The notes below the pieces were generated by a model that saw only the letters and a program-made list of their open reading frames with translations, did not search any database and was not told where the DNA came from. Of a DNA stretch of 64,000 nt, positions 42,574 to 52,300 are shown piece after piece (the stretch's first letter is position 1; each line of letters opens with the position of its first letter). The DNA is from Symsagittifera roscoffensis (taxonomy: Eukaryota; Xenacoelomorpha; Acoela; Convolutidae), in contig NC_087069.1 in the NCBI RefSeq assembly GCF_963678635.1, forward strand, positions 39,641,076 to 39,705,075. Direction: 5' to 3'. Both the position numbers and the translations under genes were made by a program.

Positions 42574-42852
42574 ATGAATGACACAGTAGTTGACGAGACT
42601 GATGGAACTATAGTTACCGATTTTGTGTATGAAGAAAATAATACGGAGAAAAAATCATGGAAATTTTGCAATAATGTGACTGTACCACGGTCTGAAGTAG
42701 TTTTCATGTCACAAATGGTGTTAATTCTGATTTTATTGGCTTTTTGTATCTTTAAACTTTCATTAACGCAGTTAACTTGTGGAGAAACCTCAGTTTGGTT
42801 CTCAATATTATCGGGTTTAGTTGGTTATGTATTACCAAATCCAAGAATATGA
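42574..42852 (+). CDS. Polinton membrane protein, 92 aa
   Basis: Starts at ATG 42,574. A short acidic N-terminus is followed by KSWKFCNNVTVPRSEVVFMS, then a strongly hydrophobic helix (MVLILILLAFCIFKLSL), a short loop, and WFSILSGLVGYVLPNPRI. The VPRSEVVF-helix-SLLxGYLLPNP pattern recurs in small membrane proteins encoded before Polinton packaging ATPases. Its stop TGA overlaps the ATG at 42,849 of the ATPase reading frame (ATGA). The role is unknown; a virion membrane or vertex protein is conceivable. Confidence 0.6.
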   Translation: MNDTVVDETDGTIVTDFVYEENNTEKKSWKFCNNVTVPRSEVVFMSQMVLILILLAFCIFKLSLTQLTCGETSVWFSILSGLVGYVLPNPRI

Positions 42853-43570
42853 ATAAAGTTATTGATACATCTACGAGACTTTTTTGGCCATCGTGGGTCC
42901 CTCGGGATCTGGAAAAACGGAGCCGATATTCAAGTTGTTGAAAGGAAAAACATTTTATCCCAAATTTCAAAGAGCCATATACGTTTACAAAGAGATTCAG
43001 CCTATTTACAGTGAAAAATCCAATACCCACAGCATTGATCTTACTTTCATAAAATTCAATAGCTTTGACAGTTTGCGAAACCTTGAAAACATTCTTCTAG
43101 TTTTTGATGATTCATGCGAAGAAATCTATAACGATAAAGACTTTGTCAAACTCGCAACAGCAGGAAGACACCGAAGACTAGATGTAATATATGTTAAACA
43201 CAATTTGTTCCAACAAAGCAGATGGTCTCGAACAATTTATTTAAACACATCACAAATCATTCTGTTCAAATCACCTCGTGATATTCAGCAACTTGATCAT
43301 CTTGGAAGACAATTGAACAACACTAAGTTTTTGAGAAACTGTTATCAGCTCGCTACAAAAGACACATACGGTCATCTTTTAATCGAGGTGGATCCGCGTA
43401 CATCCGATTGTTTGAGATATTGTTCAAACATTACACCACCTGGTCCCTCAAATTTCTACTTGCCAATAAATCAGGCAGAGGTTACACCTCTCACAAATGA
43501 ACGCGAAAAAATTATCTATTCTGCAGCACATAGTACAATTGAATCCCAGCCAGCTCCGAAGCTTCATTAG
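42849..43570 (+). pseudogene. atp: Polinton packaging ATPase (FtsK/HerA-A32 type) with a 5' frameshift
   Basis: VGPSGSGKT at about 42,893 is the Walker A motif and NILLVFDDSCEE the Walker B. HRRLDVIYVKHNLFQQ and NTSQIILFKSPRD are family-typical sensor and arginine-region stretches. The long frame (42,884-43,570) lacks an ATG. The natural ATG at 42,849, which overlaps the preceding stop, lies in another frame that meets it near 42,880, so one base has probably been gained or lost. In the family it pumps DNA into capsids. Confidence 0.85.
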
Positions 43571-43574
43571 AAAA

Positions 43575-43945
43575 ACAACAAATCCTCGAGTTATTTCAGT
43601 TACAACTTTGCGGTCTAAGTATTTGGATAAAAAATCAGCTTTTTCTTTTCCTTTGGCGTAGAATATAGCATTGGGGTTTCTTAAGACAAAACTTTGAATG
43701 ATTTGGTTCAAATTCAGGTATAAATAATCACCGCTATCCCAATGAAGTCCGTGCAAATAATTAGTCAGCAGGTGTTGTAGGCTTTTTGTTCAGATTTTGG
43801 AAGGGAATTGAAGTTAACTGGAGGTAGAAAAATTAGGGAATCACTGTAGTCGGAAGTGGTTATAGCTAATTTTTTTTACTATAAATGTGTTTTTCTGGTG
43901 TCGAAATCCCTCAAAATCCAACACAACTGAACTTTCCTTCAGCAT
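43575..43945 (-). pseudogene. Broken nuclease-like gene (DEDD-type pattern)
   Basis: From an ATG at 43,943-43,945, the sequence has VVLDFEGF near the start, KNTFIVKKISY, LHGLHWDSGDYLYLNL, and NAIFYAKGKEKADFLSKYL. The D-x-E near the N-terminus and the later KG-EK element resemble a family of RNase H-fold 3'-5' exonuclease-like proteins encoded in animal mobile elements. At least one stop (near 43,848) and frame changes break it. It is convergent with the ATPase, and their ends nearly meet. The assignment is tentative. Confidence 0.4.
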
Positions 43946-44018
43946 TCTAATAAATGGTAGAGTTTCGGTTTCCTCAGTTTGATATACAAACAAAACGTAA
44001 TTCCACTCAAATGACCAA

Positions 44019-44907
44019 TCAGACTACTGTTGCAGTTCCATGGTAAACATAGCAGTATGTGGGACCAGTGTTATAAACTTCGCGGACAAAACCGGCGGCA
44101 TCGTGTAAAATAGCATGCATTCGTAAAATTTTTGAATCACTTAAATATTTGTCTAACGAAGAATTTTCTATCCCGATTAGTCCACCATAAGGTCTCAGCT
44201 TGATAGCAACTACGTAGTTTATATCGTTAGTAGTCGAGAAGAAGAATAAGGAACATGCAGCTAAAAAATAATTCCGACGGTTGGTGTTTTCTGGATACGT
44301 TTTTTTCAAAGTAATAAATATCTCATGGATAGTTTCCAAGTCCGTTGAAGTTACAGTTCGTTTTTCCAATTTCATTTTTAATTTTTGCTAACACTTCTCC
44401 GACCTGCTTAATTTCAAGCCAATGGAAATGAAAGTAACCTTCCAGATACCACTTACTTAGACCTATATCTCGATGGTATCTATTTAGATAAACTACCGGA
44501 AGTTTTTGATACTTTGAAAGTTTATTAAAACAAAGTCGTATTTTTCGCTCCAGCTCTTTCTCAATCATCATTGAGTTGAAATCAAATGAATAATCAAAGA
44601 TATTTTCATAGGTAGCAAAGGTCAAATCAGTTGCTTTTCCATATTTCTGTTTTGCATAAATACACCACGTTATTTGTAAAAGCTCATCCAGATAAAACTG
44701 TTCTTTACAACTTTCTGCATATTCTCTATTTGCAATTTCTTTGGCTCTCGACACGAAAACTATATGACGATTGTGAATGTATTCGTTTTTTATTTGACAC
44801 CCAGTTGAAAAAACAGTGAAAGATAAATGCTCCGAATCAATGTCACTTGTATGCCAACTTCCCATTAAGTTCATTTTTCGCAATTCATTATTCCACAATT
44901 TTACCAT
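44019..44907 (-). pseudogene. Uncharacterised Polinton gene with a frameshift
   Basis: ATG at 44,905-44,907. The first frame runs to 44,323 (194 codons) and a second, overlapping frame runs from 44,375 to 44,019 (118 codons). The two read the same bases near 44,340-44,375, so one base has been gained or lost there; the intact protein would be about 295 residues. Visible features are an aromatic-rich YLEGYFHFHWLEIK and a hydrophobic YVVAIKLRPYGGL. No family is recognised. It is the rightmost gene before the terminal repeat. Confidence 0.5.
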
Positions 44908-45193
44908 TAATTATTATTACGTTATCGTCTAGACGTAACAGCGACGACTGCAACGGGATTGCAACCTTGGTGAGTAATTATGTTTTACATACGTTTCAGT
45001 GTTAATACATTTAAATCATGGAAACACTCTACAGCATTCAATAGACCGTTAAAACTATGCTGGCCAAAGCTATACTTGCTTTGTTTTATTACCCACTCCA
45101 AAAGTATGGCAGCATTCCAAGTCGAACGTACCAAAGGACGAAAGAATGCTGATTTATGCTTTTTTCTAAACATAAATCGGGTGAAAAATTTTT
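44908..45193. other. Polinton right subterminal region, no gene seen
   Basis: AT-rich spacer between the last gene and the terminal repeat. Its sequence does not match the left subterminal region. Confidence 0.5.
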
Positions 45194-45455
45194 TAAGGAT
45201 CCTACTTTGATTATCCGCCAGGGATCTAGAAATTTGCTACATGGGTATATGACTCTTAGTAAAATCCTCAGGGGGCAGGCCACCCAAAAATTTGAATCCT
45301 CAAGTGAGGATCTTGTAATCCACCAGCAAAATGCCGGCTGACTACAAGATAATTTTGTACCCCTTAGGTGTCGGATCTTAGGCGCCCACGTCTTATTTTA
45401 GGTGATTTTGGCCGCCCCCACCGCCTAAGGATCCCTGGCGGCCCCTCATACTACT
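45194..45455. repeat. Polinton right terminal inverted repeat
   Basis: Inverse of 26,608-26,869, ending GGCCCCTCATACTACT. Differences from the left copy are about half a dozen substitutions, such as a C/G change in the GGCCNCCCCCTGAGG stretch. The open frames over it are shadows of the repeat. Confidence 0.97.
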
Positions 45456-45461
45456 TCGATG
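45456..45461. repeat. Right target-site duplication TCGATG
   Basis: Perfect match to 26,602-26,607. It abuts the ...ATACTACT end of the terminal repeat. Confidence 0.95.
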
Positions 45462-45529
45462 CCATCTTTTGCAAACACTGCCATCTCAAGTATTTCTGCT
45501 CATTTTTTGACGTCTGAGCTACTGCTCAT
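45456..45529 (-). pseudogene. Detached 5' end of the interrupted gag gene
   Basis: Minus-strand ATG at 45,527-45,529 (MSSSSDVKK), an in-frame TGA, then EILEMAVFAKDGI, which is in frame with the gag sequence on the far side of the Polinton (26,601 downward). The element therefore entered about 70 bp inside the gag gene. Confidence 0.55.
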
Positions 45530-45699
45530 AGAGATGACTGGCTTGACGCCTTTACAAGTTCAATCGTGAGTTAACGCCTTTACATGTTGAGTTAAGTACA
45601 CATAAATGCATCCGTGCCAGATGACAATGGGGTTCTCAGCCTTCTCTTTTTTGATCAACTCCAGCACATGCAAAAAAAACTATTGCATTGCTGCCTTTC

Positions 45700-46080
45700 A
45701 ACATAGCCAACAGACAGTTGGAAAAAGTCACGAGCAAAAAAAAACAAAATAAACCCGATTTTTAACTATCGAACTTCAAAGTAGAAATTTCTTGGCCTGA
45801 AACCTCTTTTAGGTAACTAGAAAACTTAGAATGGACTAATTTTGCATAAAACTAGCCGAATTTGATAACACTGATCAATAGGTAAATTTTTAGTTCCACA
45901 GGGAAATCTGAAAATTAAACGTGTTTTCAAGGTAATCGCTGTTCGATGGTGGAGTCTGCCTTCCTTTCAACAAAAGAAATGAAATGAATTTAAAAAGAAA
46001 TCAAAAAACAACCGTTGAAAAATCAAGTTTTAGCGTGAACGAAATATAAAACAAAATCACCAACACCGACAAAAAGCTGT
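45700..46080 (+). repeat. Interspersed repeat family A, copy
   Basis: Begins AACATAGCCAACAGACAGTTGG. Later hallmarks in order are a GGATCAATAGGTAAATTTTT or similar string, a CTGGGAAATCTGAAAATTAAA string, and GTTTGCCTTCCTTTCAACA. Other copies in the same orientation start near 47,058, 50,258, 51,444, 52,403, 57,658, 58,200, 59,878 and 59,934. Non-coding, no terminal inverted repeats seen. Confidence 0.65.
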
Positions 46081-46335
46081 CACTATGTTCATTATTCTTA
46101 ATAGGTTCTAGTGTCGGACAACTGTTCATGGACAAAATTAGAACTTCTGAACATTAGCTTGCTTGGAAGTGTTCATACATTGAAAGAAGCTACTCTGAGC
46201 TGCTATGTTCTTGTTGTTATTCTAGCCTCGTTGACTCTTGACGACAATGGGTTCTTATATCTCTTATAACCTATATGAACGCAAAATTGAACAAAAAAAT
46301 TCAAATTTTGCTTTTTTAATGAAATGCCTCGTCTC

Positions 46336-46740
46336 GTAATTTATCAAGATCCGACAGTAATTCATTCACTGAAACACCGAAAAAGGATGATCTTTCATCG
46401 CTCGGAATTCAGAGAAAAAACATATCAAGTTAGCTTTTTAAAAAAATGGTCTAGTAATTCAACAAGATCTGACAGTAATTCAAGAACACTCACAGTTGAA
46501 AAAAGCCAATTAACTCACAGAGCTGATTAGTTCCGAAAATCGGCGGAAAACAATTGATGTTATTTCAAATATGTTTTTAAAAACTGGTCTTGTAATTTAA
46601 CAAGATCCGACAGTAATTCAAGAACACTTTCACTCAACAAAGCCAATAAACTCAAAAGATCATCCTTTTTCGTTTTTTTAAATTACTTGACTTTTTTCAA
46701 GTGTAATAAGTGTTCTTGAATTATTGTCGGATCATGTTCA
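46336..46740. repeat. AAGATCCGACAGTAATTCA repeats with an inverted copy
   Basis: Direct copies lie at about 46,347, 46,463 and 46,601, the last two continuing AAGAACAC. An inverted copy lies at 46,709-46,739. The 46,601-46,630 and 46,709-46,739 arms match over about 28 of 31 bases with a loop of about 78 bp, enough for a stable RNA hairpin. Confidence 0.7.
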
Positions 46741-47057
46741 ATTATGAGACCATTTTTGTATTAGAAAAAGCTAACATGATATGTTTCTCGCCGAAAATTG
46801 GAAGTGAAAGGATCATCCTTTTTCGGTTTTTTGATTTAGATGGCCATTTTTTAAATCTTAGTATTTTTGGATTACTTTCAGATTTTTTTAAACTAAGAGA
46901 CCAATTGTTAAGAAAAAGGCCAGCGTGATCTGTTTTTCTCCGAATTTCGAAAGTTCAATTATCATCATTTTTCCGGTTTTTCAATTTTCGAAATTCGCTT
47001 CAAACATAAATCAAAAAATAAATTTGTTGAATCGTCTATGATTGACACTTTTTAAAT

Positions 47058-47320
47058 AAACATAGCCAACAGACAGTTGTTTGGAAACGAGTCAATGCAC
47101 GCAATTAAACAGAAAAAAAACTAACTTATGTGAAAAAATTTTTAGCTTTTAAATTAAAATAAAAATTATTTATTTTGAGCTCTTTGAACTTCGCAAGCAA
47201 ATTACGATTGGCACTTTTTTGATAGCAATTTAACCCAATTTGAGAAACACTGGATCAATAGGTAAATTTTTTATACCGCTGGAAAATCTGAAAATTAAAA
47301 TCTATTTTCCAAAGTAGAAG
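47058..47320 (+). repeat. Interspersed repeat family A, copy
   Basis: AACATAGCCAACAGACAGTTG start, then GGATCAATAGGTAAATTTTT and CCGCTGGAAAATCTGAAAATT. It is followed by a short piece with GCGAGTTAGGTTAG (about 47,411) that is also present at 60,553, next to a SINE. Confidence 0.6.
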
Positions 47321-48683
47321 TCACGTGCTGTGAAAATTCCAATGCTACAGATCGTGATTATACTAAAAGTGCCACCAATAAGTGAACATTTAATGAAACA
47401 CTTTTGTTTGCGAGTTAGGTTAGCAAAAAAGAAGATTCGTACTAATACACTAACACGTTAGAGTGAATATAACCGATAATGGATATATAAAAAGCTTATT
47501 TTCGTTCTATCAATATTTACGCCCTGTATCTTATATTAGTTATAGAAAACACGCGCAGCGAAAAAAATCTTCGTTCGTTCAATTGGTAGCATCTCCTGTG
47601 CCTATATATCCGAAGATACGCGACCTACACTGGCTGTATCATTTTAAGCGATTACGGCAATCACCTGCCACATAATTATAAGATTTTGCAGCTGTTTCTT
47701 CATCATTGGCCAAGAAAATTCGCCGAGAAGTCGAACACTGAAAGGTTTAGGAAGCATCGAAACAAAACTTACCAAGCGGTAGCAAAGCCGAAAAACATTT
47801 TTAAAATTATTTTATATAATGCGACTTTAAGGCGAAACTAATTAAGCAGAATAAAGAGAAAATGAAAAGAAAAAAATGATACACTGAAATCGGAGTTGGT
47901 GAATTCCATTGAAATTTGTATAAGTTCACACTGAAGCCACTTCGAATGTTAGTTCCACTTGAACTTTCGTGACTGGAGAGCTCAATTTGCCTTCTGTTAG
48001 GCAAATGCATATTAAGTAACAAGGAAGGTAAATCTGACGTTTTTCATGACCTTTACACTTTTGCTGTTCGATAGTAGAGTTTACCTTCTTTTCAATCAAT
48101 GGAATGAATTGAACTAAAACAGAAACCAAAAGTCAAACTGCAAAAAAGTAAGTTTGAGCGTGAACAAATTTCAAGACTTTTCCTGAAAAAAGAAAATTGT
48201 GTTAATAGGGTTCATTTGTATCCGCTGGGAATTCTGAAAACTAAAGACCACTTTTGTCATTCGCATTTAAATTTGAATTGATCTTTCAAAAGAATTCCAA
48301 AATGAAATCGCGAAAAACAAAATTTGAGCATGAACAATTTTAAGACGATCTTGAAAAAACACCAGAGAAACCAGCCGACTTGAATAAAAAAGACGTCACT
48401 TCTCGTTAAATAACACTTGAACATAACAAAAATTCCACGATTGTGCATATCTGACGTTTTTGACCTCTTACTAAAAAATGAAGAGATTTATACTTATTCT
48501 AAATTGATATTACATCAAAAAATAATAATTGAACTGAATCAATAACTTGCAAAGTTATTTGGAAGTTACTTAACTGACATAAACTGCACAGTGATTTATC
48601 AATTTAACTAAAACGAAAAGAGAGAGTTGAAGACGTCTTCTATATCTCTTCAAAGCCCCCACACAGTTTGCACCACTTTCAGC

Positions 48684-48689
48684 TTTATT
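48684..48689 (-). terminator. Possible polyadenylation signal of the TOGARAM-like gene
   Basis: AATAAA on the minus strand about 405 bp beyond the stop codon at 49,094. It overlaps a second AATAAA-like hexamer in TTTATTTATTT. Weakly supported, because no transcript data are available. Confidence 0.3.
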
Positions 48690-49093
48690 TATTTACTTTC
48701 TTATTCATAAACGCTTTAGAAGACAAGAAACTCTTTGTGAGGAAATTCCATTTTATATACATTTTACAAGTTACAAAAATAAATGGCAATGAAGATACAA
48801 ATTAGCACCATGTGAAGAAACGAAAAAGTCAGTGAGCTTTAACGAGTTTGACTTTCTTTTTGAACACTGAGACCAAATAACCAGCCTCTTATGTAACAGA
48901 AAACTCCCAATTATCAAGATAAATCTCGAGTTTTTAATTGATTCTATTCACGGTAATATTTGACAAGTTGGTATTGTAATTGCATTGTCCGCAACTGCAA
49001 CAAGTGGAAGGCAACAGTAAAACTTGTGAGACTAGATCAATTTTCATGGACATATATAATTCCATGACATGGCTTCGGCACTATCCCATGATT

Positions 49094-49350
49094 TCATGAT
49101 ACTTCGACAAGTTGTTTCAGTGTGAGCAAATTCCTTGGAGTCGTGAACTCATTTTCAGCCATGTCTATTAAGGTCTGTCCCATGAAGGAATACAACTGCG
49201 TTGCTAGCCTCTGAGCTGCTTGTCTCAAGTTGGTTCCAGAGCCCGCCACTGCACCTGACCCGGAGATGTTGCCGACTAGTTGCCAGAGAACAGGTATGAC
49301 TTGTCTGATTACCATCTGTGGCTTGCGAGGGTACATGTGCGTGACAAGAG
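49094..49350 (-). CDS. TOGARAM-like last exon
   Basis: Acceptor TTTTGTAG. Residues LVTHMYPRKPQMVIRQVIPV, LWQLVGNISGSGAVAG and ATQLYSFMGQTLIDMA, the C-terminal TOG helices, ending LVEVS and TGA. Confidence 0.9.
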
Positions 49351-52300
49351 CTACAAAAGAAGTCAAATTTTTCATCTCCTATTGTTAACAACTATAATCA
49401 AAACCATATATGTTATCGAAAACATGAGCTGAAATGTGAAGCGCCAATGATATCAAATGAGACTTCTCGGAGCTATTAGCATACAAAATCCGCAACTACG
49501 CAAACGTTGATATACTTAAGCTTTAACAAAAAAACGTTGATACGAATTTTCTTCCCGATGGGAGCTTGTTTTAAACGCTGCTTCAAAAAGGTGAAATTAA
49601 AATATTTATACGAAAATCAGTTTCATTTTTTTTATCAACGCATGATCTCTTTGACGTCGTGGACAGATTTGTTTAAACAAAATTCGATTGTTTGAAATAG
49701 ATTAATATATTTTGTGTGCAATGCTCACTGGCTAGTTTGAAGACGATGTCTGGACGGACTCTGCTGTTGCCATATCTGGCTAGGGTGGACAACGGCTGAA
49801 GCAGACTCGCCTGGTCTAAACAGGAGGGCAAATGAAAAACATCGAATATAGTCACATCGAATTCTAGTCGGTCAAATATAAACGCGTGAAAATAAACGAA
49901 CAGGTTTGTTAATAATGCGCCAAATCCCGACCACAATTGACTATTCTTCAACAGACCTCATAGGACCTACTGATAGCTCCTCTATGTCGTGTTTCGAAGG
50001 AATCAAAATCAATTTAAATGTAAAAAAAATTAATGTCAGGTCTCAAAATTGTAGCGTTAAAAATAAAAACCCTTTAAATTGTGAGCCAAAGCGTGTTTAG
50101 GTGAGGTCCAAGCCTCTTCCTCAATTTGGGTTACCACATTTGTCCTTTGAGAGGTTGGGGAACGGGTAAAAAACACTAAACAATCTATAACTTCGACATT
50201 TTGCTCCAAATTTAATTCAAATACGTGCCATACAATTACTCAATTACTGACATGAGCAAACACAGCCAACTAACAGTTGGAAAGAGAAATGAACGCAAGG
50301 AAACTGAAAAAAAAAACACTTTGTTCAAAAAACTTCGAATTTCAACGAAAAAAATAGATGCCCTTTAAGCTTTTTGAATTTCTAGAACTCTTTATAATTG
50401 GCGCTTTTTTGATAACATGAACCCAACTATTGAAAACTGGATCTATAGGTAAAGTTTTTATTCCGCTGGGAAATCTTAAAAACAAATTCCACTTTCGAAA
50501 CTAGAAATAGTTCATGTTTTTTGCGCCAATTCCGCGTTCGTATTGGAAATGAATTTCAATTGAATTTAAAAAGTGCATATATACCTAAGTGCATTCATAA
50601 AAGCATTAATATTCTAGCCTTTTTCTTGACAAAAAAAACAAAAAGTCACCAAGTATTCTTCACTACGTAAGAGTCTTCACTACGTTCATTACACTTAAAA
50701 ACCGACAATTTGCCTCTTACAACGCAATGCGGTTCATCTTGAACATTTTTTTTTGAATTGCAACTTTATTTATTTTTTTCTGGTAACATATACAAATAGG
50801 GTCATTTTGACTCACCAATATGGTCAATCATGGCATCAATTATGTCCAAACTGAGATTCCTCATTTCCGTTCTATTAGATGCCATGTTCTGAGCCACAGC
50901 TGGTACGACCATATTGGCCACAATTGAGAAGTAGTCTCTTAGCAGGGGTACTAGTTTCAACATACTCTGCAGAGCGAGGAGGTTCACTTTGCTGTTGGAG
51001 TCATTAAGACGCTGCACGAACACGTCGAAGATCTGAAAAGTAAACAACAGTTATCAGTATCACAGACAAAACCTCTTTCACAGATAACGCACTCTTAGCA
51101 TCTACCAATCAAAAAATCATCATCAAAATCACTGGGTTGTCGAAAAAATCGTCATCAAAAACTATAAGTTTGTTGAGGCTATAATATTCTTGATAATTAG
51201 GATCACGACCCAAAGGCACCTCCTTTGGTACAACTTCAAGGCATCCATTTCGATCGACAAACTTGAAAATTAAGTTATTATAAATTATCCAATATAAATT
51301 AACCAATATAAATTAATTTCGAAGGCGTGTGCCAACTAAACGAATTTTAAATCAAAACAAAAAAGGCCGAAAACTGCATATTGACACGTTCCCTTAAAAG
51401 CACGCGGACAGTTTGTGGCCAAGAATTTCATCTTGAAAACTAAACACAGTAACATACAGCTGGAAAAGAGTCAATGAATGCAAGAAAAAAGAAAAAAAAA
51501 CTTTCGATTTTACGAGACAAAAAAAGAAGGCTTAAAGCTCTTTGAATTTCTAGAACAACTTATGATTGATACTTTTGCTGATAAAATTAACCCAACTTGA
51601 AAAAACTGCATCTATAGGTAGTTTTTATTCCCGAAAAAAAATAATCGACTGCGTTCATCGACTCTTCAAAAACCTGTATAATTTTCAGTGTTTTAAGAGT
51701 TTGTATATCTATTTCCAGAAAGAACTTTCACTTTGGCGTTTAATTGACGTGTAAAAAGATCCGTGCTTGTTGCTTGAGGGTGAGGCAGCATTACCCAGCT
51801 CAGGAAAAATTAATGTAATTCTAAAGCAGGGGCACAACAGCCGCTCACAATGAAGAGCTGTTGTGGATACATTGTCTTAACAATATGGGAAGGGAGTTAC
51901 AAGAGGGGGGGGGGGGGGCGTTACAAGAGTAACACATTTGCCACTAAATAATGAAGGGGGGTTACAAGAGTAACACAATTGCCACAAAACAATGGAGGGG
52001 GATTACAAGAGTAACACAATTGCCACAAAAGTAGCCCAATAACTGACGGACCCCGTTTATATTTGAGCCCACCAAGTCCGGTCTATCTCCAGACAACTCC
52101 ACTAGAGTATGTATCCCTCCCTCCCTCTCCCTGAAGTCATTGGCCTTCAGATTAGCACACAGGGACCTCACACACTCCTTGTCGTCATCGTTCAGTCTCG
52201 GACCCCTCGTCTGTTTGGGGGGATGTCTCGCCTCAGGAGCGTTGCTGTTGTTATTGTTGGTCTTTTGAGAGGGGGGAGGGTAGGTTCCATTTTGGATGGG

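Larger units (their letters stand above)
26608..45455. mobile_element. Maverick/Polinton element, 18.8 kb, complete but decayed
   Basis: Bounded by inverted repeats starting AGTAGTATGAGGGGCCGCC and by a perfect 6-bp target duplication. Its gene set is the canonical Polinton one: PolB, integrase, adenain-like protease, packaging ATPase, double-jelly-roll capsid protein, a basic pX-like core protein and a candidate penton. Gene order from left to right is PolB(-), unknown(-), PC4-like(+), unknown(+), protease(-), capsid(-), pX(-), penton-like(-), integrase(-), accessory(-), accessory(+), membrane(+), ATPase(+), nuclease-like(-), unknown(-). Polintons are self-synthesising transposons thought to be capable of virion formation. 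This copy has stops or frameshifts in every core enzyme, so it should be immobile. Confidence 0.97.
45530..49093. other. Gene-poor flank: gag upstream region and interspersed repeats
   Basis: Sequence upstream of gag, where a 5' LTR and leader would lie, but I cannot delimit an LTR or primer-binding site. Partial copies of the AACATAGCCAACAGACAGTTGG repeat family occur (45,700; 47,058; and a 3' part at about 48,025), with the CAAGATCCGACAGTAATTC repeats between. No supported gene. Confidence 0.5.

Noticed and set aside
45089-45341. Frames at the right Polinton end and 26,395-26,943 at the left end
   Set aside because: Both are translations of the terminal inverted repeat and its flank.
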